Program-made: the position numbers and the translations under genes | Part shown: piece after piece, positions 17,835 to 25,639 of the stretch | Layout: every line of letters starts with the position of its first letter | How positions within the stretch are numbered: the first letter of the stretch is position 1 | Notes under the pieces: generated by a model | Seen by the model: the letters and a program-made list of their open reading frames with translations, nothing else | Told to the model about the DNA's origin: nothing | Database searches by the model: none | From: Paracoccaceae bacterium | GTDB lineage: Bacteria > Pseudomonadota > Alphaproteobacteria > Rhodobacterales > Rhodobacteraceae | DNA: 64,000 bases | NCBI GenBank assembly: GCA_021296235.1 | Contig: JAGWAS010000006.1 | Span: 1-64,000, forward strand | Reading direction: 5' to 3'

Positions 17835-19105
17835 TCTTCCTCCATCAGATCGTCCAATTCACTGTAGCTTGGCAGTTTTCGATTGACTGTTCTTCCGTTC
17901 CTGACAACGACCCGGTCCATCTGTGGTCGGGAGAGCAGTTCAGACCAATTTCTGGCACTGCAGATTACGAAATCTGCTGAGTCTCCGGGCAGAAGGTTAT
18001 TGCCCGTGAATCCGCAGATCTCGCTCGGTATCGTCGTGAATGAGTTAAACCAAGAGTCCGCGCAATGGTCGAGGTGGCAGATGCGGGTTGACTCCCGGAG
18101 CACCTCAATCATGTCAAGATCGCCGTAGGCATAGAAGGGGTCGCGCGTATTGTCGGAGGCAAAGCATACTTTGATGCCGCGGCTGCGCATCTCGTGTATG
18201 AGAGTTACGCCTCTCCAACGCGGAGTGTGGTCGTTCAGTCGGTTCTGGAGATAGAGGTTGCACATCGGCAACGAAACCACGGAAATGCCGGCCTTGGCTA
18301 CAAGGTCAAGCGTTTCTGAAACTTGGGAATCGGGCTGGAGTGCGATTGAACAGCAATGTCCGGCGACGGTCTTGCCTTCGAATCCAACCCGCATGATCGC
18401 CTTTGCTATGGAACCAAGCGTTGCGACATTCCGGTCCGAGCTCTCATCAACATGAAGGTCAGCATCCATGGCGCGCTCAGCCGCCATTGAAAAGAAAATA
18501 TCCAAGCGTCGGTCAAGATCGGCCACCGGATAGGTAACACAACCCAGCACTCCGCCGAATTTAGCCGCCGTGTTGGCGATGTCCGTAAATTTGTCGCTGT
18601 CATCAACCTCCTCGATTCCGAGGATCGTAACAGCCTGGAGTTCAATTCGTCCGCTCCAATCGGATCGGACCTCGTCGAAAACGGGCCATGAAATCAGGTG
18701 TTGCGGTGAAGCCGAATCAAGGTGTGTGCGAATGGCGCGTGTGCCGTGCGAATGAGCACATTTGAGCGAAAATTCCATGCGCCTGCGAACATCTTCCGCT
18801 CGCCAGTTCCGAGTGCGGTCGGCCTGAACCGTTGCGAGTGCCGACTCGAATGTTCCGTCTGGGTTGGGTGAGCGCGGCCAGATGTGTCCCTTGTCCAGAT
18901 GGGTGTGCATGTCGGTGAACGCCGGCAAAAGCATTGAACCGCGCAGGTCGACAACCGGTCCGTCGTGCGGCTCAGATATCAGTCCGGCTTCAACAAAAAT
19001 CTCAGTTGCATCAACCTCCGGGTTGGCAGGTGAAGTTGAAGTGGGTACGCCTGCATTGACTATTCGGTAACGCTTCGATTCAGGCAGTTGCAGAAAATCT
19101 ATCAT
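17831..19105 (-). CDS. CodA-like cytosine/creatinine deaminase family
   Basis: Amidohydrolase-superfamily deaminase (424 residues). All catalytic features of E. coli CodA are present: H67 and H69 in HTHLDKG, H218 and E221 in DLHVDE, H250 in AGH, and D318 in SDNTRDPFY. The family deaminates cytosine, creatinine, isoguanine or related heterocycles, so the class of reaction is secure and the substrate is not. The gene overlaps the ABC permease gene by 4 nt and the FAD oxidase gene by 4 nt. The link with a creatininase-family hydrolase and an NMT1-type importer suggests catabolism of a scavenged N-heterocycle. Confidence 0.88.
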   Translation of the reverse strand: MIDFLQLPESKRYRIVNAGVPTSTSPANPEVDATEIFVEAGLISEPHDGPVVDLRGSMLLPAFTDMHTHLDKGHIWPRSPNPDGTFESALATVQADRTRNWRAEDVRRRMEFSLKCAHSHGTRAIRTHLDSASPQHLISWPVFDEVRSDWSGRIELQAVTILGIEEVDDSDKFTDIANTAAKFGGVLGCVTYPVADLDRRLDIFFSMAAERAMDADLHVDESSDRNVATLGSIAKAIMRVGFEGKTVAGHCCSIALQPDSQVSETLDLVAKAGISVVSLPMCNLYLQNRLNDHTPRWRGVTLIHEMRSRGIKVCFASDNTRDPFYAYGDLDMIEVLRESTRICHLDHCADSWFNSFTTIPSEICGFTGNNLLPGDSADFVICSARNWSELLSRPQMDRVVVRNGRTVNRKLPSYSELDDLMEEE

Positions 19106-19983
19106 GAGTCTCTTTTTATGGCGCTCTCATGCCACTTGTGGAGCAGCAAATGGCTCAAAAGGGACAGAACGGTAAAGATCATGACACCGGTCCCGGCTAT
19201 TAGCAGCAGGGCCGCAAACATCCTCGGTATGTTAAGCCTGTATCCCGCCTCAAGAATCGTGAAGGCCAATCCGGAGCCGATTCCTCCGGTTCCGGCAACA
19301 TATTCGGCGACGACGGCTCCGATCAGGGCGAGGCCGCCGGCAATGCGCAATCCGCCCAGGAAGTAGGGTAGGGCTGTCGGAATCTGAAGGTGCAACAATT
19401 GCTGCCACCTTGATGCGCCGTAGATCCTGAACAGGTCGCGAAGGTTGTGGTCGGTGGAGTTCAACCCGAGTGTTGTGTTGGACAGGATCGGAAAGAAGGC
19501 CACGATCCAAGCGCATATGAGAAGCCCGGCGATCTTGCTTTCCACATAGATGAAAATCAACGGAGCTATGGCCACGATCGGGGTAACCTGCAGGATGACC
19601 GCATATGGAAAAAGTGACATTTGAATGAAGCGCGACTGCGTGAAGAGAATTGCAAGCCCGGCACCGCCAATGACCGCCACGGCCAATGCCAGGCATGTTA
19701 TCTGCAGGGTGATGAGAAGCGCATCAAGCAGGATTGGCCAATCGGCCAACAGTGTCGAGATCACCCTTCCCGGGCTGGGCAGGATGTAGTGCGGAATTTC
19801 ATTCCAATGTACGATCCGGTCCCAATACCAGACCGTCAAGAGCAGCACGATCGCCGGAAGGCACCATTTGCTGATGCGCTCAATCCGCCGACGCAGCAAC
19901 CGCCGGCGCTCCTCGTCATCAACGATATAGATCCCGGTATCCTCCGTGGCGGTTTGGAGTTCCGAGCTTGATTCACTTTGCAT
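19102..19983 (-). CDS. ABC importer permease, SsuC/TauC/ThiX class
   Basis: Inner-membrane permease (293 residues) with a charged 40-residue cytoplasmic N-terminus, about six helices and the ATPase-docking loop near LRDLFRIYGASRWQQ. The class imports taurine, aliphatic sulfonates, riboflavin and pyrimidine precursors of thiamine. It lies 46 nt after the ATPase gene and overlaps the deaminase gene by 4 nt, tying transport to catabolism. Confidence 0.9.
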   Translation of the reverse strand: MQSESSSELQTATEDTGIYIVDDEERRRLLRRRIERISKWCLPAIVLLLTVWYWDRIVHWNEIPHYILPSPGRVISTLLADWPILLDALLITLQITCLALAVAVIGGAGLAILFTQSRFIQMSLFPYAVILQVTPIVAIAPLIFIYVESKIAGLLICAWIVAFFPILSNTTLGLNSTDHNLRDLFRIYGASRWQQLLHLQIPTALPYFLGGLRIAGGLALIGAVVAEYVAGTGGIGSGLAFTILEAGYRLNIPRMFAALLLIAGTGVMIFTVLSLLSHLLLHKWHESAIKRDS

Positions 19984-20029
19984 CGCGGTGATTCCCTATC
20001 GCGTTTCGTGCATTCTTCAGGGGGCCGGG

Positions 20030-20788
20030 TCAATCATGACCGTCCATCGATTCCTGGAGAGCTTCGGATGTGGTTCGACAATGGGCGACGTAATCGGCAG
20101 AGGTTCGGAATCTCTCGTCCCGAGGATACGGGGCGCCGATTTCCAACTCCCTGATCACCCTTCCAGGCCTGGCAGCCATGACGGCGATTCGGTTTGAAAG
20201 AAAAACACTCTCGAAGACCGAGTGGGTAACGAAAATGATGGTGCAGCCAAGCTTTTCCCTTAGCTTCAACAGGTCGTTGTTCAGCCTGAATCTGTTGATT
20301 TCGTCCAGCGCCGCAAAGGGCTCGTCCATAAGGATGATTCGCGGATTGGTGGCCAAGGCTCGGGCGATGGAGACCCGCATTTTCATTCCACCGGAGAGTT
20401 CACGCGGATAGCTTTCGGCAAAATTCTCAAGGCCGACCAATGCCAGTGATTCCCGAATTGTGTCTTGCACTGACGAGAACGACTTGCCGGTCAGCCGGAA
20501 TGGCAGCCAGACATTTCTTTCAACGGTTGCCCACGGCATCAGGGTAGGTTCCTGAAACACGAAGCCGATCGAATGATCGGTCTGATCGCCATGCCAAGCG
20601 ATCTGTCCGGTCGTGGGGTCGGAAAGTCCGGCAATGAGACGCAGGGCAGTGGATTTCCCGCATCCCGAAGGGCCGAGAAGGCTCAGGAAATCGCCTTCAG
20701 CCACCGTGAGTGACATGTCCCTGAGGGCCTCAATGTTGGCACTAAAGGTTTTTCCAACGTGCCTCAGCGACAATAGCTTTTGTTGCAA
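20030..20788 (-). CDS. ABC importer ATPase, SsuB/TauB class
   Basis: ATPase (252 residues) with Walker A GPSGCGKST, signature ELSGGMKMRVSIA and Walker B ILMDEPFAALDE. The GGMKMR signature and the MDEPFAALDE form are typical of the nitrate/sulfonate/taurine/NMT1 group. It energises the permease encoded 46 nt downstream. A 122-nt spacer with a strong hairpin separates it from the upstream binding-protein gene. Confidence 0.92.
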   Translation of the reverse strand: MQQKLLSLRHVGKTFSANIEALRDMSLTVAEGDFLSLLGPSGCGKSTALRLIAGLSDPTTGQIAWHGDQTDHSIGFVFQEPTLMPWATVERNVWLPFRLTGKSFSSVQDTIRESLALVGLENFAESYPRELSGGMKMRVSIARALATNPRIILMDEPFAALDEINRFRLNNDLLKLREKLGCTIIFVTHSVFESVFLSNRIAVMAARPGRVIRELEIGAPYPRDERFRTSADYVAHCRTTSEALQESMDGHD

Positions 20789-20807
20789 TTTGGATGATCT
20801 CGCTTTG

Positions 20808-20825
20808 CGCAGCGGTGGCTGCGCG
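20808..20825 (-). promoter_or_regulatory. Intercistronic hairpin between binding protein and ATPase
   Basis: GCGCAGC (20808-20814) and GCTGCGC (20819-20825) form a perfect 7-bp stem with a 4-nt loop. It is not followed by a T-run on the transcribed strand, so it is not a classical terminator. Its place right after the binding-protein gene fits an mRNA-stabilising or partially terminating element that raises binding-protein output. Confidence 0.45.
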
Positions 20826-20910
20826 AATTCATCTGGAGGAAGTCTGCTGATGCAGGCGGTGCCGTTCCCGGTCCGCCCGCACCGATACTATTGCTTGCGT
20901 TCAAAGGAAC

Positions 20911-21897
20911 CTATTTGAGGTCCATTCCAACGCCTTTGCCCGAAAATTCGGTCGAGAATGCTGATTGCCAGTCAAGCCCATCCGAAATGACGCCTGCCGA
21001 CACCATTTTGTCATAGAAATCCTTGACCTTGGATTCGGTGATGACGCCGATTCCCATGGTTACGGCATCGCCGGAATCGACAATTCCCACCTCAAGCATC
21101 CTGTCCTTGGCGTACGCAATCTTGTCGTCCGACATTTCCGGATTGTCCGCCTTGATCAACTCATCGGCAGCCGATGAATCTCCGTAAAGGTAATTGTACC
21201 AGCCCTTTATTGAACCGTCGACGAAACAACTGACGACTTCCGGCCTGTTGGCAATTGTGTCTGCCATGGCCTCTATGGTCGTCGCGTAGGTTGAATAACC
21301 GGCATCGGCGATCAGGAACACCTCAGGCTCAAATCCGCCTTCCTTGGCGACGACGTAGGGCTCCGAGGATAGATATCCCTGCATTCCGACATCCTCGTCG
21401 GCAAGGAACGGAGCCGGGTTAAAGGTGTAAGGTCTCCTTTGCTCCTCGGTAAAACCATAGTCGGCCATCATCCAGCGATAAAATGAGGTGAAGCCGTTAT
21501 CGCCGATCAACAGCGTAAGGTCCTTTAGGTCCTCAAACGATGATGCCTTGCCGGGATGGGCTAGGATCACCTGTGGGTGTTTTTGGAATATGGCGGCTAC
21601 GGAAACAACCGGAATACCCTCTTGGACGGCACTGAATGCCTGGAGCAAATCTCCGCCCATGTGGAACTCAATCTTGCCTGCCAGCATCAGGGCTCGATTG
21701 TTGACCTGCGGTCCACCGGAAATGATTGTGACGTCAAGACCGCAAGCTTCGTAGGTGCCGTCGGCAACGGATTGATAAAATCCGCCATGTTCAGCCTGGG
21801 CCAGCCAATTCGTTCCGAAGGTGACTTTCTCCATCGCCATCGAACTTGATGCAGCGAACGTCGCGACAAGTGCCGCCATGAGTGACTTTGAATTCAT
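20911..21897 (-). CDS. ABC substrate-binding protein, NMT1/THI5-like
   Basis: Exported binding protein (328 residues) of the NMT1/THI5-like class, which includes carriers for formylaminopyrimidine, riboflavin and related small heterocycles. Signal peptide at about 1-21 (MNSKSLMAALVATFAASSSM), then FGTNWLAQAEHGGFYQSVADG, the hallmark N-terminal stretch. ATG 21897 is preferred over an upstream GTG at 21912 because GGGAG lies 9 nt before it. It is the first gene of the eight-gene operon. A candidate promoter (TTGACC at 22001-22006, TATAGG at 21980-21985, 15-nt spacer) and a palindrome at 21918-21931 lie upstream. Confidence 0.9.
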   Translation of the reverse strand: MNSKSLMAALVATFAASSSMAMEKVTFGTNWLAQAEHGGFYQSVADGTYEACGLDVTIISGGPQVNNRALMLAGKIEFHMGGDLLQAFSAVQEGIPVVSVAAIFQKHPQVILAHPGKASSFEDLKDLTLLIGDNGFTSFYRWMMADYGFTEEQRRPYTFNPAPFLADEDVGMQGYLSSEPYVVAKEGGFEPEVFLIADAGYSTYATTIEAMADTIANRPEVVSCFVDGSIKGWYNYLYGDSSAADELIKADNPEMSDDKIAYAKDRMLEVGIVDSGDAVTMGIGVITESKVKDFYDKMVSAGVISDGLDWQSAFSTEFSGKGVGMDLK

Positions 21898-21917
21898 TAA
21901 TGATTCTCCCACATTGA

Positions 21918-21931
21918 GACCAATTTTGGTC
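21918..21931 (-). promoter_or_regulatory. Palindrome GACCAA-TT-TTGGTC, candidate operator
   Basis: Six-bp perfect arms with a 2-nt centre, 21 nt upstream of the binding-protein start codon and about 50 nt downstream of the candidate -10 box. The half-site GACCA resembles the GACCA..TGGTC core of RutR-type pyrimidine regulators, but the spacing is 4 nt here instead of 2. A roadblock-type repressor site is plausible. Confidence 0.4.
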
Positions 21932-22088
21932 GTTAGTGCCCGTCCGTTCGACGAACAGCCCCTCCTGTGTGGTGCTTCACCTATATCACAATGGCGTAAT
22001 GGTCAACAATTTGTGCTGCCATGAATTCCAAACACAGCATGATGAAATTGGGGATGGAGAGTAGGTTGCATGACCGACTTCGTGCAAC

Positions 22089-22105
22089 GGACCAAAATTT
22101 GGCCC
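22089..22105 (-). promoter_or_regulatory. Second GACCAAA-type palindrome
   Basis: GGACCAAA and TTTGGCCC flank a single A; the arms pair over 8 bp with one mismatch. The shared GACCAA / TTGG core with the palindrome at 21918-21931, 171 nt away, suggests a pair of sites for the same regulator upstream of the operon. Confidence 0.3.
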
Positions 22106-22322
22106 AACTCATTTTCCAGCGATTGCCCGCACAGAAAGCAGGAGCCGGAAAAATATCGCTGACGAATGGGTCCACCCCAGCAAGCCGGACGGTGTCCAAT
22201 TTCCCGGTGTAAAGCGACTACTTGCCAGCTGTTTCAACCGCTGCCGCAGTCAACAATCCCGGACTGTGAATCGGCGGCGACTGCGGAGTGGCAAGAAATT
22301 TCCTTGGGGAAAAGTGCTGCAG

Positions 22323-23354
22323 CTAACCGCCGGTCAGGGACTCAACTACCATCGCGTTGACCGCCTTCAGAAAGGTCAGGCGATCAAATCCCTCGGGATC
22401 CTTCGCGACGGGGATGTTCTCTTTTTCTGTCAACCATTTGGGAAATGGGGAGATGAATGCATAGTGATGCCCTGCGATGGTTTCGAGTTTGGCGGGCACC
22501 CTTAAGCTTGCAACCTCATAAAGTGGCACGGCATGAAATTTCGGTTTGGCGATACGATCCTCCTTGAACGCAATGACTGTCAGTTCCGCAATCGCCAGTG
22601 AAGCACCCAAATCAAGCCCCTGATAGATGGGTGCGATCGCTACCGCATTACCGGTGATGATTGGTGCATTGCGGAACGGATCCGTCGTCAAACGCAGATC
22701 GATTTCATGCCTAAACGACTGTATCAATCGATTGAGGAACCCCGGATCTTCACAGAATTCGTTATCCACTCGACCGTTTGCCTGACAATGCCTCTCCGCC
22801 CTTTTCGATTCAAATCCCGCGCCAGAAGCCAGGAGAATTGTGGCCGCGCCAAGGGAATAGCCGACTCCATGCACCGGCCCCTCGGAGATATGGTCTTTGA
22901 ATTCAGGGGATTCACGGACAAACTTCAAAGCTCTTGCCAACTCAAGATAGCGATGGTCCAATGCCTGTGCAGTCTTGCGCCCTCCCACCAGATAGTCGGC
23001 TTCGTGCTGAGGCGCGATCACAAAAAATCCCGCTTCCGCCAATATCTGAGCGGTCAGATGGTGATTGCGGTATCGCCCTCCATTCCCATGTGAAAACAGA
23101 ACCACTTTGTGCCGACCTGCCCGAACGGGAGCATCTTTGGCCATTTCGGTGTCGAAAGGCCCCAGCCGTTGCAGTTTCACCGGTGTGTCGCTGGGATACC
23201 AGAGGCCAATCTGCATGCCTTGTGCCTCAACCTCGCGGAACCCGGCGGCAAGAGAGGCCGAATGCCACAGGAGAAGGAACCCAACCATCAGGAAAACCGG
23301 CACGGCTGCGGATCCGCTTGCCATTGAATTCCGATCAAGTTTCAATTGCATCAT
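22323..23354 (-). CDS. Exported alpha/beta hydrolase, PAF-acetylhydrolase-like
   Basis: Alpha/beta-hydrolase (343 residues) related to bacterial dienelactone-hydrolase/platelet-activating-factor acetylhydrolase proteins. A hydrophobic segment at about 18-36 is a signal peptide or anchor. LFSHGNGG forms the oxyanion region, GYSLG carries the nucleophile S167, and AGHHYAF near residue 295 supplies the likely catalytic His. Hydrolysis of an ester or lipid in the periplasm is expected; the substrate is unknown. The gene stands alone, with 425 nt downstream and 386 nt upstream free of clear genes. Confidence 0.8.
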   Translation of the reverse strand: MMQLKLDRNSMASGSAAVPVFLMVGFLLLWHSASLAAGFREVEAQGMQIGLWYPSDTPVKLQRLGPFDTEMAKDAPVRAGRHKVVLFSHGNGGRYRNHHLTAQILAEAGFFVIAPQHEADYLVGGRKTAQALDHRYLELARALKFVRESPEFKDHISEGPVHGVGYSLGAATILLASGAGFESKRAERHCQANGRVDNEFCEDPGFLNRLIQSFRHEIDLRLTTDPFRNAPIITGNAVAIAPIYQGLDLGASLAIAELTVIAFKEDRIAKPKFHAVPLYEVASLRVPAKLETIAGHHYAFISPFPKWLTEKENIPVAKDPEGFDRLTFLKAVNAMVVESLTGG

Positions 23355-23740
23355 TGGACTATTCCTTGCCAGTATCCGGTCATACCGCGATGTATCTGTT
23401 TTCCGTTGAGCCCGGAAATCTGTTCCCGGATGATTCAGGAGCGCGTGCGATAGTTCCAGCCAATACGGAGGGGTGGAATTGGTTGCGTCAGGCCAATTGG
23501 CGGGATGTCGCGTGGTACGAGTCTTGGCGGAAATTGGTGTAAACCGGAAGGAAATGCTTGCGCCGGGCCGTTGCTGACGGGAGTTTGGTTCCCCGTTGGC
23601 GGACCGGGGATTGGTTTCGACACCATTTAACCCGCTTGCCCCGGAAGGATTGTAGTTGGTATCCCTGCGGATACGGCCCTTAGGCAGTCCAAATCCACAG
23701 ATATGATGCTGGGGCGATTCACGAACGGACGGAATTCAAG
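23355..23740. other. Divergent intergenic region, hydrolase / RidA-like
   Basis: A 386-base spacer. The only coding-like stretch is the 50-codon frame at 23390-23542, listed separately. The remainder shows no gene, strong hairpin or repeat. Confidence 0.4.
23390..23542 (+). CDS. Possible 50-residue Trp-rich small protein or gene remnant
   Basis: An ATG-started frame of 50 codons with an unusual but protein-like composition: four Trp, balanced charge and the ending DVAWYESWRKLV. The frame stays open leftwards into the hydrolase gene on the other strand, so this could equally be the tail of a decayed gene. No good ribosome binding site precedes the ATG. I do not recognise the family. Confidence 0.25.
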   Translation: MYLFSVEPGNLFPDDSGARAIVPANTEGWNWLRQANWRDVAWYESWRKLV

Positions 23741-24124
23741 ATGCATTCAATGATCAATCCCGGCACCATCCACCCGCCATTCGCCAACTATTCACATGGG
23801 GTTCTCACCGGGCAAGGTGCACTCTTCGTTTCCGGCCAGCTGGGTGTCCTGGCGGATGGAACGGTTCCCGATGACGCATTTGGGCAGGCGATGGCCTGCT
23901 TTGGAAACGTTGAGCAAATCCTGTTCGGTGCGGGGTTGCAAAAGCGCCATGTTGTTCGGATCAATGCGTTTGTTACCGACCGGGAATACCTGCGCCCCTA
24001 TATGGAGGCCCGCGACTGCTGGATCAGTGAATTGGAACTCCTCCCAGCCTCAACACTGGTCATCGTCCAAGGATTTGCTCGCCCCGAATTCAAGGTGGAG
24101 GTGGAGATAACCGCCAGCGCATAG
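23741..24124 (+). CDS. Rid-family (YjgF/RutC-like) protein
   Basis: Small Rid-fold protein (127 residues) with the typical LFVSGQLG, VVRINAFVTD and FKVEVEITA segments. RidA proper hydrolyses reactive enamine/imine intermediates using an Arg (R105 in the archetype, in a PAR context). Here the corresponding PAS places S104 at that position, so classical imine deaminase activity is doubtful and the protein probably belongs to one of the other Rid subgroups. It converges with the VOC gene, with 15 nt between the stops. ATG 23741 is preceded by CGGA 7 nt upstream; a second ATG at 23750 is possible. Confidence 0.85.
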   Translation: MHSMINPGTIHPPFANYSHGVLTGQGALFVSGQLGVLADGTVPDDAFGQAMACFGNVEQILFGAGLQKRHVVRINAFVTDREYLRPYMEARDCWISELELLPASTLVIVQGFARPEFKVEVEITASA

Positions 24125-24139
24125 TTCAAGCCGCGTCGC

Positions 24140-24493
24140 TCAGGCGTGGGTCCAAACCGCAAATTCGCTGCCGGACGGTTCGGTGAAGTGAAATCGCCGA
24201 CCGCCTGGAAACTCAAAGATCTCCTTCACGATACAACCGCCGGCACCAATGATCGAGGCCCGGGTTTTCTCAAGTGTATCGCTGTAGAAGACAATCAATG
24301 CCGCACCTGTCTCCGACCGGCTCGAAAGATCTGATGGGAAAAAGCCTCCGTCAATGCCGGCATCAGAAAATGCTGTGTAATTCGGTCCGTAGTCGGTGAA
24401 CTTCCAGCCGAATACCTCTGCAAAGAACTTTTTTGTCAATTCAAGGTCGGTGCTGGGGAATTCCACATAGTCGATCTTCAGGTGTGCGCCCAT
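24140..24493 (-). CDS. VOC (glyoxalase-fold) domain protein
   Basis: Single-domain vicinal-oxygen-chelate protein (117 residues). The bab-type repeat starts with IDYVEFPSTDLELTKKFFAEVFGWKF, typical of the short glyoxalase/bleomycin-resistance-like group, and closes with FTEPSGSEFAVW. The metal-ligand pattern of true glyoxalase I (H/E) is not clear, so no reaction can be assigned. It stands alone, convergent to the Rid-family gene. Confidence 0.82.
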   Translation of the reverse strand: MGAHLKIDYVEFPSTDLELTKKFFAEVFGWKFTDYGPNYTAFSDAGIDGGFFPSDLSSRSETGAALIVFYSDTLEKTRASIIGAGGCIVKEIFEFPGGRRFHFTEPSGSEFAVWTHA

Positions 24494-24812
24494 CGCCTTA
24501 ATTCCCCCGGTGAAGCATCTTTCCCGAATGAAGTCTATTGCGAATCATGTCAATTTCCAAATCTGGAATTCGGTGTGCGCAGACCGGACATGGGTTGAAG
24601 CCACCCGTTGAATCAATGTCGCAATTTTTCATCCTGGGCTGCGTTCAGAACACTGGCAACAGATGTTCCAGACCGAAAATCGGCAATTGCAACTCGACTC
24701 TTGGTCAGCAGTCGGGGAAAATAGAGCCCTCAGAGCCGAATCGTTCCTAAACCCTGGCCGCAGGCAATGCCTCGGGCTGGTGATATTTGGAGTTGCAGAT
24801 TCCGGCATTGGT
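24494..24812. other. Gap between VOC gene and PPK2
   Basis: About 320 bases with no convincing gene on either strand. It contains a short palindrome TTCCA-AATC-TGGAA near 24557-24570 and ends with the stop codon TAA (24812-24814) that closes the PPK2 frame to the left, just ahead of an AAGGAGG ribosome binding site. Confidence 0.35.
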
Positions 24813-24862
24813 AAGGAGGCAAAAAAGTTAACGGAAAGCAATACAGAAGCGAAATCTTCAAA

Positions 24863-25612
24863 TTGCAGCTTGAATTGGTGAAGCTGCAGGGATGGGTAAA
24901 GGCAACGGGCCAGAAGTTCGTTGTCGTGTTTGAAGGCAGGGATGCGGCCGGGAAGGGTGGCGCAATTAAGGCCATTCTTCAGTACCTGAATCCGAGAATA
25001 GTCCGGACCGCGGCTTTGCCGGCGCCCACTGAACGAGAACGGACGCAATGGTATTTCCAGCGATATGTGGCCCATTTGCCGGCGGCTGGCGAAATCGTTC
25101 TGTTCGACCGCAGTTGGTACAACCGGGCGGGTGTGGAACGGGTGATGGAATTCTGCACGGAGGACGAATACCGCGAATTCCTTCGTTCTTGCCCCGAATT
25201 TGAGCGCATGTTGGTCAGATCCGGCATAACGGTCATAAAATACTGGTTTTCGGTTTCCGATGCGGAACAGGAGAAACGGTTCCGCAGCAGGTTGAAAGAG
25301 CCTCACAAACGATGGAAGCTTTCAGCAATGGATCTCGAATCAAGGAACCGCTGGGTCGAGTATTCGCGGGCCAAGGACGAAATGTTCGCGCACACCGACA
25401 TCGAACAGGCACCGTGGCACGTTGTGAACGCAGACAACAAGCGAAAGGCGAGGTTGAACTGCATTCGACACCTGCTCGGTCGGATTCCATATGGCGACCT
25501 GACGCCGGATGCCATTGAACTGCCGCCGCGAGTAGGGTCCGAGCACTATCAGCGACCGCCGATGTCGCATCAGAAGTTCGTTGAGGACTGGTATTCGCCC
25601 AAAGCGGACTGA
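24863..25612 (+). CDS. ppk2: Polyphosphate kinase 2, start codon unclear
   Basis: PPK2-family kinase that transfers phosphate between polyphosphate and nucleotides. Walker A is EGRDAAGKGG, followed by ALPAPTERERTQWYFQRYV, FDRSWYNRAGVERVM as the lid/Walker B region and KYWFSVSD. The first usable start is TTG 24863, giving 249 residues, but it has no ribosome binding site and lies inside the conserved LQLELVKLQGWVKATGQ segment. In-frame codons upstream (24815-24862) continue the family's N-terminus, and a perfect AAGGAGG at 24813-24819 stands 7 nt before GTT at 24827, where a GTG would be expected. So the true start may be a mutated or non-canonical codon. Confidence 0.85.
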   Translation: MQLELVKLQGWVKATGQKFVVVFEGRDAAGKGGAIKAILQYLNPRIVRTAALPAPTERERTQWYFQRYVAHLPAAGEIVLFDRSWYNRAGVERVMEFCTEDEYREFLRSCPEFERMLVRSGITVIKYWFSVSDAEQEKRFRSRLKEPHKRWKLSAMDLESRNRWVEYSRAKDEMFAHTDIEQAPWHVVNADNKRKARLNCIRHLLGRIPYGDLTPDAIELPPRVGSEHYQRPPMSHQKFVEDWYSPKAD

Positions 25613-25639
25613 GCTCTGCAGATTGGTTGGCGATGGTCT

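Larger units (their letters stand above)
21898..22322. other. Intergenic control region of the N-heterocycle operon
   Basis: A 425-base gap with no convincing gene; one 63-codon + strand frame (22021-22212) has no recognisable features. It contains palindromes at 21918-21931, 21946-21956 (GTTCG-A-CGAAC) and 22089-22105, and a possible - strand promoter at 21980-22006. It also holds the downstream end of the hydrolase gene on the right. Confidence 0.45.
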
